From Chloroflexota bacterium (GTDB lineage Bacteria > Chloroflexota > Anaerolineae > Aggregatilineales > Aggregatilineaceae), in NCBI GenBank assembly GCA_012729765.1, contig JAAYCM010000109.1, forward strand, positions 62,001-126,000: a stretch of 64,000 nucleotides of DNA. The letters are read 5' to 3'. Shown piece by piece: positions 41,700 to 50,892 of this stretch. Within the stretch, counting starts at the first letter, position 1, and each line of letters begins with the position of its first letter. Both the position numbers and the translations under genes were made by a program. Below the pieces are notes generated by a model that was not told the origin of the DNA, did not search any database, and was given only the letters and a program-made list of their open reading frames with translations.

Positions 41700-42300
41700 A
41701 GTTGTGCACAGGACTCTCTCTAAGAATTAGTAGCTCTAGTAGAGCGTGTGCGTATGTCGATAATTCCCGGTCCTGCTGTCACCGCCCACCGCCGCGATGA
41801 TGCCCGGCCCGTACATGTGGGGGGATCGCGCGCGGCCCCCGCCAGATATTTCCCACCCGGTATCCCACAGGCGAGTGGCCTACGTTTCCGGCTGTGCACA
41901 GCCGGTGTCGATAACTGGACCGGCTTATCCGCAGTATGCACAGGGCGAAAAAATGGGATTGTTCGCACGTCTGTTCGCCTGCTGCATCTGGGGGCTGGTG
42001 GTCAGGAGTCGGCCCCACATCTGGCGGGGCGCTCGCGGCGTGGGATAGGTGGGATTTTCGGATGCGCCGGTTTTCCCACATCTGAATCCGGTTGTTGACA
42101 GACGGTTATCAACAGATGTTGATGACTCGAAAATGCACGCTGTCCACCCCCACCGGCGGCGGGCGATTCCCCGCCAGATGTGCCGGGTATTGGGCTGTTA
42201 GGATGCCGTATCTAGCGTGTGGGATAACGCCGGAGTGCGTGAGCAGCGGTGGCGGTCGTGTGGATAAACCGACCCCGGTTGTGAACATCACGCGTGGGGG
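41700..42300. other. Candidate chromosomal replication origin (oriC)
   Basis: The gap between the kinase gene and dnaA holds no gene. DnaA-box-like 9-mers are: TGTGGATAA (42259-42267, perfect inverse of TTATCCACA), TTATCAACA (42106-42114), TTATCCGCA (41925-41933), and TGTCGATAA at 41755-41763 and 41906-41914. A second motif recurs: CCACATCTGGCGGGG (42015-42029), CCACATCTG (42076-42084), and the inverse forms CCCGCCAGATGTG (42170-42182) and CCCGCCAGATAT (41838-41849). Many near-box TGTGCACA and CCCACA words are also present. Adjacency to dnaA supports oriC. No obvious AT-rich unwinding element was located. Confidence 0.65.
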
Positions 42301-42311
42301 CGGCGCGCATA

Positions 42312-42347
42312 GAAAAAGCGCCCGCCAGTGACTTATCTGGCAGGCGC
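42312..42347 (-). terminator. Intrinsic terminator of dnaA
   Basis: Stem GCGCCTGCCAG / CTGGCGGGCGC (one mismatch, 8-nt loop), followed on the minus strand by TTTTTCT, 27 bp after the dnaA stop. Confidence 0.8.
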
Positions 42348-42373
42348 AGGAAGAGGCCGGAAAACGGAGCGGG

Positions 42374-43867
42374 CTAATTCTGGACGTAGAGCTGGCGGCG
42401 GATGTCGCTCACCTCGCGGCGCAGGTCGTCGTCACCGGCGACTTCATCCGCGATCTTCTGGTAGCCGTGCAGCACCGTGCTGTGATTGCGCCCACCGAGC
42501 GCCGCGCCAATCTGCGGCAGGGTCGCTTCGGTTTCTTCGCGCGCCAGATACATGGCAATATGCCGGGCGCGGACGATGGCTTTGGTGCGACGTTTGCTCA
42601 TCAGGTCGTCCAGCGACAACTGGTGATATTTCGCCGTTGCTTCGAGCACGTGGCTGAGATCGGTGGTGCGGCGCGGCTGCAGGCTCATTTTGTCGAGCAC
42701 GAGCTGGGCCAACCCGATGCTGACCGGCTGCGCGGTGAGGGTTGCGCGGGCGAGCACCTGGAGCAGCACGCCTTCGATCTCGCGCACGCTGTTGATCGGC
42801 TGCCGGGCCAGCAGGTCGGCCACATCGTCCGGCAGTGTGATCTGCTGCGCAGCCGCCTTGGCTTTCAGGATGGCGCGGCGCGTCTCTTCGGCGGGCGCCT
42901 GGATATCGACCACCAGCCCGCCCTCGAAGCGCGAGCGCAGCCGGTCGTCCAGCCCGGAGATGGCGCGCGGCTGGCGGTCACACGTGACGACGATCTGGCC
43001 GCCGTGCGCGTAGATCGCGTTGAAGGTGTGGTAGAACTCTTCTTCCGTGGCCGACTTGCCAGCCAGAAATTGAATATCGTCCACCAGCAGTACATCGACC
43101 TGGCGATAGCGGGCGCGGAAGGCTTCGGTTTCGCGGCTGCGGATCGCGCGCACCATTTCGTTGGTGAATGCCTCGGCGGTGATGTAGGCCACTTTCAGCC
43201 CGGCGTCGGTGCATTGGTGCCCGATTGCTTGCAGCAGGTGCGTCTTGCCCAGGCCGGTGTGCCCGTAGATATAGAGCGGGTTGAAGGCCCCGCCGGGCTG
43301 GGCTGCAACCGACTGTGCCGCTGCCCGCGCGAACTGGTTGGCCGGGCCGGTGACAAAGCTCTCGAAAGTGTAGCGGCGGTCGAGCGGCAGGGCTTCCAAC
43401 GGCAGCTCGTCCGGGTCGCTGGTGGGCGTGCCTCTCACATCCGTGATGCGCGGGTCCCATTCCGAATAATCGCGCAGCAGGTCGGATGCGGCGGGGATGA
43501 CGGGCTTGGGCTGCTCCACCGGCCCGGCATCCGGCTCGTCCATGTCCGGCAGCGAGTCAGGTGTCGTGCCCGCCCACAGCGGCCCAGGCCCGGCTGGTTG
43601 CAGGGTGCGCTGCTGGTTGGGCAGGTGTACCACATAATTTATTCTGACCGAGCGTCCGAAAATTCCCCCCAGCGTGTGGGTAATCAGGTGGTTGAGGTGC
43701 TGTTCGAGCCAATCCTTGGCATAGGCGTGGCGAACCCGGATCAAAAACTCTCCCTCTTCATAAGACACCAACTCTGAGCCTTTCAGCCAGGTGTCAAAGG
43801 TGGCGCGGTTGAGCTGAAGCTGGAGTTGGCCGAGTGTTGCATGCCAGGCGTCGTTTGGACTCAACAT
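42374..43867 (-). CDS. dnaA: Chromosomal replication initiator DnaA
   Basis: Initiator ATPase of 497 residues. Domain I is 1-80 (WHATLGQLQLQLNRATFDTWL). A variable proline/aspartate-rich linker runs about 90-165. The AAA+ core has Walker A GHTGLGKTH near 202 and Walker B LLVDDIQF near 265. The C-terminal helix-turn-helix carries the DnaA signature G-G-R-N-H-S-T-V-L-H-G near 464. AAGGTG precedes the ATG at 43867. Unlike the common dnaA-dnaN-recF arrangement, dnaA stands alone, with an unusual 620-bp repeat-rich upstream region and an oriC-like region downstream. Confidence 0.97.
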   Translation of the reverse strand: MLSPNDAWHATLGQLQLQLNRATFDTWLKGSELVSYEEGEFLIRVRHAYAKDWLEQHLNHLITHTLGGIFGRSVRINYVVHLPNQQRTLQPAGPGPLWAGTTPDSLPDMDEPDAGPVEQPKPVIPAASDLLRDYSEWDPRITDVRGTPTSDPDELPLEALPLDRRYTFESFVTGPANQFARAAAQSVAAQPGGAFNPLYIYGHTGLGKTHLLQAIGHQCTDAGLKVAYITAEAFTNEMVRAIRSRETEAFRARYRQVDVLLVDDIQFLAGKSATEEEFYHTFNAIYAHGGQIVVTCDRQPRAISGLDDRLRSRFEGGLVVDIQAPAEETRRAILKAKAAAQQITLPDDVADLLARQPINSVREIEGVLLQVLARATLTAQPVSIGLAQLVLDKMSLQPRRTTDLSHVLEATAKYHQLSLDDLMSKRRTKAIVRARHIAMYLAREETEATLPQIGAALGGRNHSTVLHGYQKIADEVAGDDDLRREVSDIRRQLYVQN

Positions 43868-44485
43868 GGTTCACCTTAACGTTTCTTGCACGTGGCAGAG
43901 AGACAGCAAAAGATATATCGGCGGCGACCGGATCGGTGTCGCTGAAAAGATTTATTGGATTGTCGTTACGATACACTAACGTATTCGATTGGCAGCGGGG
44001 ATATTGGCGTGAAGAAGTGCCCCGACGTTGAAGTAAAGACATTTTAACAAAGACTGGCAGCCGACTCAATGGGATCAGCGCTTTGAACCTTAAAGAGTTC
44101 AATTTTTTAAGATTCGCCGGGATCGACTCCGGGGCTGTTGGTCCAAAAAGTGAAAGTCGTTTGACTCGCTTTGAGTCGCAGCTTCCGTAACCGCCATATC
44201 TGGGGGGACTCGGCCATCTAGGGGCCTGCTTCTACGGTTTTGGGGGTGAGTCACGGATCAGATAGGACTCCGAACCTTAAAATTTTGACTCCGCCGGTAA
44301 ATTTTAAGGTTGTGTTCGGTATCCGATTTTTGTGAATCAGGCTTTTGAAATGCGGGAAAAGCGGGATTATGCGGGATTCCCAGGGAGTGTTAGTGTGTAT
44401 CGAACAAAGGCGCCCGGCAGATTGATCTGTCGAGCGCGCCTGATACGCAAATCAAACACAGCACAAACGAACGAAGCGCTGCGCG
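43868..44485. promoter_or_regulatory. 620-bp dnaA upstream region with clustered GANTC sites
   Basis: No open frame looks coding here. Eleven GANTC pentamers begin at 44063, 44111, 44125, 44163, 44173, 44207, 44248, 44266, 44287, 44334 and 44385, most as GACTC/GAGTC, about one per 32 bp against roughly one per 290 bp expected at this base composition. The word AACCTTAA occurs at 44086, 44273 and inverted at 44304. TTGAAC-N8-GTTCAA (44083-44102) is a palindrome. No clear sigma-70 promoter for dnaA was found; the dnaA-proximal 170 bp contain CGTTA-N8-TAACG near 43965. Confidence 0.55.
44273..44311. repeat. Perfect 13-bp inverted repeat upstream of dnaA
   Basis: AACCTTAAAATTT (44273-44285) and AAATTTTAAGGTT (44299-44311) flank a 13-nt spacer with a GACTC in it. 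The AT-rich arms stand out from the GC-rich background. It could be an operator, a cruciform or an unwinding-prone element. Confidence 0.7.
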
Positions 44486-45106
44486 CTAGACTCCCCGGTC
44501 CTCACCCGGCAGGCCATAGACATACGCACGCTTGCGAGCATCCATCGCAGTCGCCAGCGGGGTATTGCTGCGCGTGTTCCAGGTGACGAAGATATCTTTG
44601 ATAAAGCTGTGGATCAGGTCTACCGCCAACGCGTTGAAATCGGTGCTCTCGATGTCGTCCTGCTGCTTGGGCCAGCCATAGCCCCAGGCGAACCACGAGC
44701 CGTCCTGAAAGATGATGAAGTCGTAGAAGGCGTCGCCGTCGGGATCGTCGGTCAGGAAGACGGCGATCCGGGCGCACAGTTCCTTGAACTGGCCGGGAGG
44801 CACGCGCGCTTCGTCGGCGACATTGGGTCGCGCGATGCCCAGCAGCGGCACGAAAATGATACTCCAGTCCTCAATAAATATCTGGAGCGCTTCGCGACCA
44901 CCCCCCGCCGGGTGTACCAGCCGGCGCGGTTTGCCCAGGCCGGGCGTGCCGCTGGCCGCGACTTCATTCAGCACGTTTTCCAGCGCGGCAAACAGCCGGG
45001 CAGAAAACTCCTTCAAGTTGTTATTCAGGCGGACCTGCGCCTCTGCCCGGTGGCGCATCAACTGATCGATGGTTTCGAGAAACCGATGGCGCTCGTCAAG
45101 GTTCAT
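44486..45106 (-). CDS. Hypothetical protein, 206 residues
   Basis: Not recognised. The N-terminal 55 residues look helical (R-H-R-F-L-E-T-I-D-Q-L-M-R-H-R-A-E-A-Q), with coiled-coil character. The middle has a hydrophobic W-S-I-I-F-V-P-L-L-G-I-A stretch and an aromatic F-I-I-F-Q-D-G-S-W-F-A-W-G-Y-G-W segment. No signal peptide. The codon pattern matches that of the neighbours, so the gene is probably real. It precedes the GANTC-rich dnaA upstream region and may be transcribed toward it. Confidence 0.65.
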   Translation of the reverse strand: MNLDERHRFLETIDQLMRHRAEAQVRLNNNLKEFSARLFAALENVLNEVAASGTPGLGKPRRLVHPAGGGREALQIFIEDWSIIFVPLLGIARPNVADEARVPPGQFKELCARIAVFLTDDPDGDAFYDFIIFQDGSWFAWGYGWPKQQDDIESTDFNALAVDLIHSFIKDIFVTWNTRSNTPLATAMDARKRAYVYGLPGEDRGV

Positions 45107-45184
45107 GGTGTGCCTGCACTCCTGGTAACAGACAAATCCCGCACTCGCATGCCCACGCTGCCGGCTGATGTACCGCCCCGGCGT

Positions 45185-46351
45185 TTAGCCGTGCCGCTGC
45201 ATAAAACGCTGCATACGCTCCAACGCTACTTCTAGCTTCTCATAGGCGGTCGCATAGCAGACTCGCACGAATCCCGCCCCCGAAGCGCCGAACGCCGCGC
45301 CCGGAATGACGGCGACCTGTTCTTCTTGCAGCAGTTGCTCGGCAAACGCCTCTTCATCCATGCCCGAAGCCGTGACCCTGGGAAAAGCGTAGAAAGCCCC
45401 TCGCGGCTCGAAACACACCAGGCCCAACTCATTGAAACCGTCCACAACCAGCCGGCGGCGGCGATCATACTCGGCCCGCATCTGCTCGACCGCTTCTTCG
45501 GTTTCGGGCAGGTTCAGCGTCGCGGCGACCGCATTCTGGGCGACGGTTGGGGCGGACATGATCGTATATTGGTGAACCTTGCGCATCCCGGCGATCAGCT
45601 CAGCCGGGCCAAGCGCATAACCGAGCCGCCAACCGGTCATCGCGTGCGATTTGCTGAACCCGCCCAGTACGACGGTACGCGGGCGCATCCCTGGCAGGTT
45701 GGCGAAGTGCGTGTGCTTGATCCCGTATACCAGCCGGTCATAGATTTCGTCGGAGATCACCAGCAGGTCGTGCTTTTCTGCGACGGCGGCGATCTCGGCC
45801 AGGCGCTCACGGGTCATGATCGCGCCGGTCGGATTGTTGGGGTAACCGATCAGGATCGCTTTGGTGCGCGGCGTGATGGCCGCCTCGACTTCAGCGCCCG
45901 TCACCTGGAATTCATTTTCGAAGCGGGTCGGGATCACCACCGGAACGCCGCCGATAAAAGCGACTTCCGCCGCATAGGAGACGAAGCACGGCTGTGGGAT
46001 GATGACCTCGTCACCCGGATTCAGGATCGCGGTCAGGATCAGGTAGAGTCCTTCGCTCACGCCCACCGTGATCAGAATCTCGGTGTCGGGAGCGTAGCTG
46101 ATCCCGTGATGCCGTTCGACATAGGTTGCGATGGCTTCGCGCAGCTCGATCGTCCCGCTGTTGCTGGTGTAGTGGGTATCGCCGTGTTCCAACGACTCGA
46201 TCCCGGCGCGCAGAATCGTATCGGGTGTCACAAAATCTGGCTCGCCAATCCCCAGCGAGATGACGTTACTCATCGTGGCGCTGATGTCGAAGAAGCGGCG
46301 GATACCCGATGGGGGAACGGCAAGCACACGCTCAGAGATGAAATTACGCAT
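45185..46351 (-). CDS. Class I/II PLP-dependent aminotransferase
   Basis: Aspartate-aminotransferase-fold enzyme of 388 residues. The PLP Lys is in LGGFSKSHAMTGWRLGY near 234. The family cofactor residues N-N-P-T-G (near 172) and S-D-E-I-Y (near 199) are present, and the C-terminus contains F-V-R-V-C-Y-A. The opening ISERVLAVPPSGIRRFFDI and S-L-G-I-G-E-P-D-F resemble aromatic or broad-specificity aminotransferases. The substrate is not fixed by sequence alone. Confidence 0.9.
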   Translation of the reverse strand: MRNFISERVLAVPPSGIRRFFDISATMSNVISLGIGEPDFVTPDTILRAGIESLEHGDTHYTSNSGTIELREAIATYVERHHGISYAPDTEILITVGVSEGLYLILTAILNPGDEVIIPQPCFVSYAAEVAFIGGVPVVIPTRFENEFQVTGAEVEAAITPRTKAILIGYPNNPTGAIMTRERLAEIAAVAEKHDLLVISDEIYDRLVYGIKHTHFANLPGMRPRTVVLGGFSKSHAMTGWRLGYALGPAELIAGMRKVHQYTIMSAPTVAQNAVAATLNLPETEEAVEQMRAEYDRRRRLVVDGFNELGLVCFEPRGAFYAFPRVTASGMDEEAFAEQLLQEEQVAVIPGAAFGASGAGFVRVCYATAYEKLEVALERMQRFMQRHG

Positions 46352-46461
46352 TTAAGGCTCCTGCCAGATAACAGTAGTTTGAGAATGACTTGAGTATAGA
46401 GCAGGGGATGATCTAAGGCAATCAATCTCTTGGTACAGTTGATCCGGAATTTTCGGGGATG

Positions 46462-46493
46462 CAAAAACCGGGCAGGCTGATAACCCTGCCCGG
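46462..46493 (-). terminator. Intrinsic terminator probably of the MFS transporter gene
   Basis: Stem CCGGGCAGG / CCTGCCCGG with an 8-nt loop and a T-run on the minus strand. It lies 165 bp downstream of the MFS stop, with a 113-bp repeat element between them. The gap 46352-46657 contains only this and the repeat. Confidence 0.75.
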
Positions 46494-46530
46494 TCGATAG
46501 CGAGCCGCATGCAGAGACTAGCGGCTGTGA

Positions 46531-46643
46531 TGACCCCCCATCCCCCGGCCCCTTCCCTCAGCGCCAGCGTGGGGGAAGGGGAGAATGATAGCGTTTTTCA
46601 AGTCCTTCCCTCATTTTGGAGGAAGGATTTAGGATGGGGGGCA
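46531..46643. repeat. MITE-like 113-bp element with terminal inverted repeats
   Basis: Ends read TGACCCCCCATCC (46531-46543) and, inverted, TGCCCCCCATCC (to 46643), about 12 bp with one difference. Inner CCTTCCCTCA occurs twice, and CCTTCCTCC/GGAGGAAGG type inverted words follow. No coding capacity. It lies between the MFS gene and its terminator, as expected for a dispersed non-autonomous element. Copies elsewhere in the genome would confirm it. Confidence 0.6.
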
Positions 46644-46657
46644 GTGTGTAACAGCTC

Positions 46658-48436
46658 CTAGCGGTGGGCGGCCACTTCCTTCGGATTGGGCATGCGCAGC
46701 GAACTCAGCGCGCCGATGCCCACGAAGAACGCCGCGACCAGGGCCGCGTTCGCCATCGCGCTTGAGCGGGAGGTGTCGAAGGCGCGATCCAGCGCCTGAC
46801 CCTGCACGGCGGTGGCTGCCCCTGGATCGCCGCTCACCCCCGGCGGGGGACCGCCCTCACTGGCAGCATCCGGCTCACCGGCGGCAACGGGCGGCATCCC
46901 CTCGGCGGAATCCGGCGACCCGAACAGGCCCATTGGCATCCCGCCCGGCTGGCTGAACATCTCCTCGAAATCGAAGAAGATCGGCTGCTGAGCCATCGCA
47001 ACAAGCTGATCTTCCATCGCGCCGACGAACGGCACAGCGGCCAGATCGGAATCGGTCTGGAATTCGTCGCGCAGCGTGTTCGCCGTCGTGGTGGTGAGCA
47101 CCGTCCCGATGATCGCGATCCCCAGCGCCGCGCCCACCTGCCGGATTGTGCTGTTCGCGCCGGATGCGATCCCCGACTTGTCGTTAGGGATATCGTAGAG
47201 CACCAGGTTTTGAAGCTGGGCGATAGTCAGCCCCAGTCCCAACCCATAGAAGCCCAGGATCAGGGCGATAGTCGTGACCGTAACATCGGGCGTGATCGCC
47301 AGGCTCAGCAGCAGCAGCATGATCGCTTCGATAATCATGCCAGTGGTGATAATCCACTTCGGGCCGATCCGCGCCGAGAACGATCCCGCCAGCGGCGCGG
47401 CGACAAAGGCCAGCCCGGCCAGCGGCAGCAGCGCGATACCCGTATCGAGCGCGCTCAGACCTTTGGTGCCCTGCAAGAACAACGTTGCCGCGAAGAGGAC
47501 GCCGATCTCGCCCAGGTTCACGATCATGCCGGTGAGCAGCCCATAGCGGTAGCTGCGGAAGCGGAACAGGCCAAACTCGAACAGCGGCTCGGTCCCGCGC
47601 CGTTCCAGGCGGATCTCGTACCACGCGAACAACAGCAGGAGCAGGAGTCCGCCGATGATCGACACCGGCACAATTGAGATCGCGTCGCTCGGCCAGGTGA
47701 CGCCCAGCACCGAGAAATCGCGCTCCGGCTTCCACCAGCCATAGGACTGCCCCTCGATGATGCCGAACACGATCCCGGCCAGCCCAAAGCCGCCCAGCAG
47801 CGTTCCCACTATGTCGAAATAGTGCTTGCTGGTCAGATCGCGCGCCTCGCGGATGGCCCACAGGCTGCCAAAGAAAGCGGCGACCACCACCGGGATATTA
47901 ATGTAGAAAGCCCAACGCCACGAGGCATTCGTGATCACCCAGCCGCCGAGCAGCGGACCCAGTGCTGCCGCAACGCCAGCCGTCGCGCCCCAGATGCCGA
48001 AAGCAATCCCGCGCTCCTTGCCTTTAAACGTGGTAGTGATGATCGAGAGCGTGCTGGGGCTGAGCACCGCCGCGCCCAGGCCCTGCAGGGCGCGCATAGC
48101 GATCAGCATCTCGATCGACGAGGCCGCGCCGACCAGCCCGGAGCCAAGCCCGAAGATCACCACGCCGATCAGGAACATCAGCCGGCGGCCATACTGGTCG
48201 CCGATCTTGCCCCACAGGATCAGGGTGGCGGCATACACCAGCGAGTAGATCGTGTTGACCCACTCGACGCTGTTGAACGAGGCATCGAAGTCTTCGCTGA
48301 TCGACGGGATCGCCACATTGACGATGGTGCTGTCCATGATGACCAGCATCAGGCTCAGACTCAAGATCAGCAGCGCATACCAGCGCCGCCGGTCGTGGGG
48401 CGTGTTTCCTTCCTGCGGAACGGAAACTGTGGACAT
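46658..48436 (-). CDS. DHA2-family (EmrB/QacA-type) MFS drug efflux transporter
   Basis: Inner-membrane proton antiporter of 592 residues with about 14 helices. Motif A-like GKIGDQYGRR lies near 75. The motif-C type glycine/proline-rich helix (GATAGVAAALGPLLGGW) lies near 150. Between the last two helices a long extracytoplasmic loop of about 85 residues, rich in G, P, A, E and D, is inserted, which is longer than usual. The TetR gene lies 68 bp upstream on the same strand, so expression is probably under its control. Substrate not known. Confidence 0.92.
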   Translation of the reverse strand: MSTVSVPQEGNTPHDRRRWYALLILSLSLMLVIMDSTIVNVAIPSISEDFDASFNSVEWVNTIYSLVYAATLILWGKIGDQYGRRLMFLIGVVIFGLGSGLVGAASSIEMLIAMRALQGLGAAVLSPSTLSIITTTFKGKERGIAFGIWGATAGVAAALGPLLGGWVITNASWRWAFYINIPVVVAAFFGSLWAIREARDLTSKHYFDIVGTLLGGFGLAGIVFGIIEGQSYGWWKPERDFSVLGVTWPSDAISIVPVSIIGGLLLLLLFAWYEIRLERRGTEPLFEFGLFRFRSYRYGLLTGMIVNLGEIGVLFAATLFLQGTKGLSALDTGIALLPLAGLAFVAAPLAGSFSARIGPKWIITTGMIIEAIMLLLLSLAITPDVTVTTIALILGFYGLGLGLTIAQLQNLVLYDIPNDKSGIASGANSTIRQVGAALGIAIIGTVLTTTTANTLRDEFQTDSDLAAVPFVGAMEDQLVAMAQQPIFFDFEEMFSQPGGMPMGLFGSPDSAEGMPPVAAGEPDAASEGGPPPGVSGDPGAATAVQGQALDRAFDTSRSSAMANAALVAAFFVGIGALSSLRMPNPKEVAAHR

Positions 48437-48504
48437 AAATTGTTGACTCCTTCAGGCGAGATAGCAGCAAGCAGGCACGGGGAACTGCACAAAATCGGGT
48501 GGTG

Positions 48505-49110
48505 TCAGTCGAGCCGGATCGCGCGCTCGAACACTCGGACGAGCTGCTCAACGTAGTCGTCGCGCGACGCGATCTGCCGGATCCAGGCGAGCGGCTCGTA
48601 ATCGCCCATCGAGACGTTGCTGAGCGCGAGCATGGCGCTGATGATGCTTTCCGGGGCAAGGTCGGGGGTGATGCTGTGCTGCGCTTGCCCCTGCTGAATG
48701 ATGGCATACAGCCGCCGGATGATCTGATCGTGGCGCTCGATCAGCTCGGTGCTGGTCCGAAAGACGGATGCCAGCGCACTGGAGCCGCCGGGCTGGCCGC
48801 CCAGGGGGACAATGTGGCCGCCGGTCAGATAGCGCAGGACGTGCAGCAGGTGTTCCAGGGGGGGCAGGTCCTGCGTGTCGTCTAACCAGCGCAGGAAGCG
48901 GTCCTCGTGCCGCGCGACCAGCCGCACCAGCAGCGCCTCTTTGCTGTCGAAGTGCTGGTAGAGCGTGGCCTTTGAGATACCGACCGCCGCCGCCAGTTCA
49001 TCCATGGTGATGCTGTCGAAAGCTCGTTCGGCAGACAGCGTCTCCAGCGTATCGAGAATAGCGGCCTCTCGTTCGTCCCACTGCTTTTGCTGATAGGGTC
49101 CGCGCGCCAT
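48505..49110 (-). CDS. TetR-family transcriptional regulator
   Basis: DNA-binding repressor of 201 residues. ATG at 49110 (MARGPYQQKQW) is chosen because the promoter's own -10 lies at 49146-49151, inside the longer frame that begins at 49167. The helix-turn-helix is ITMDELAAAVGISKATLYQHFDSKEALL (about 34-61). The C-terminal ligand domain is variable. It most likely controls the efflux pump downstream and itself. Confidence 0.92.
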   Translation of the reverse strand: MARGPYQQKQWDEREAAILDTLETLSAERAFDSITMDELAAAVGISKATLYQHFDSKEALLVRLVARHEDRFLRWLDDTQDLPPLEHLLHVLRYLTGGHIVPLGGQPGGSSALASVFRTSTELIERHDQIIRRLYAIIQQGQAQHSITPDLAPESIISAMLALSNVSMGDYEPLAWIRQIASRDDYVEQLVRVFERAIRLD

Positions 49111-49145
49111 TGGTATTCTCTCTTCTTGATAAAACTTCGGGGTAT

Positions 49146-50623
<1,478 letters not shown>

Positions 50624-50654
50624 CACGCCCACATGTGACGTACTGGCTGCCTGT

Positions 50655-50694
50655 AAACGGGACACCTTCGCGGCGTTTGGTGGTTGTCCCGTTT
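50655..50694 (+). terminator. Terminator of the GH1 gene
   Basis: Perfect 10-bp arms AAACGGGACA and TGTCCCGTTT with a 20-nt loop. The 3' arm ends in TTT followed by CTGTT. Confidence 0.6.
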
Positions 50695-50734
50695 CTGTTA
50701 TATGCTGGAAGCAGTGGGTCGGCTGCGCCTGGCT

Positions 50735-50763
50735 TTAGCACGGATGTGCTAATGTGGTATAAT
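50735..50763 (+). promoter_or_regulatory. ftsK promoter with overlapping palindrome
   Basis: TTAGCA (50735-50740), 17-bp spacer, TATAAT (50758-50763). TTAGCA-N6-TGCTAA (50735-50752) is a perfect palindrome covering the -35, suggesting a repressor site. The leader is about 120 nt. Confidence 0.6.
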
Positions 50764-50892
50764 AGATCGCGACCCGACCTGCGCTTGCACATCCCGCGAC
50801 CGCCGGCGGGGAAATTCGTAGTATCATGCAGGGCGCACGACGTAATTGTAACCCGTTGTATTCGGTGATTGAGTGGCTCCAGGTAGTGATCA

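Noticed and set aside
43868-44485. Second oriC with DnaA boxes upstream of dnaA
   Set aside because: No TTATCCACA-like boxes were found there; the repeats are GANTC and AACCTTAA words, so it is treated as a control region.
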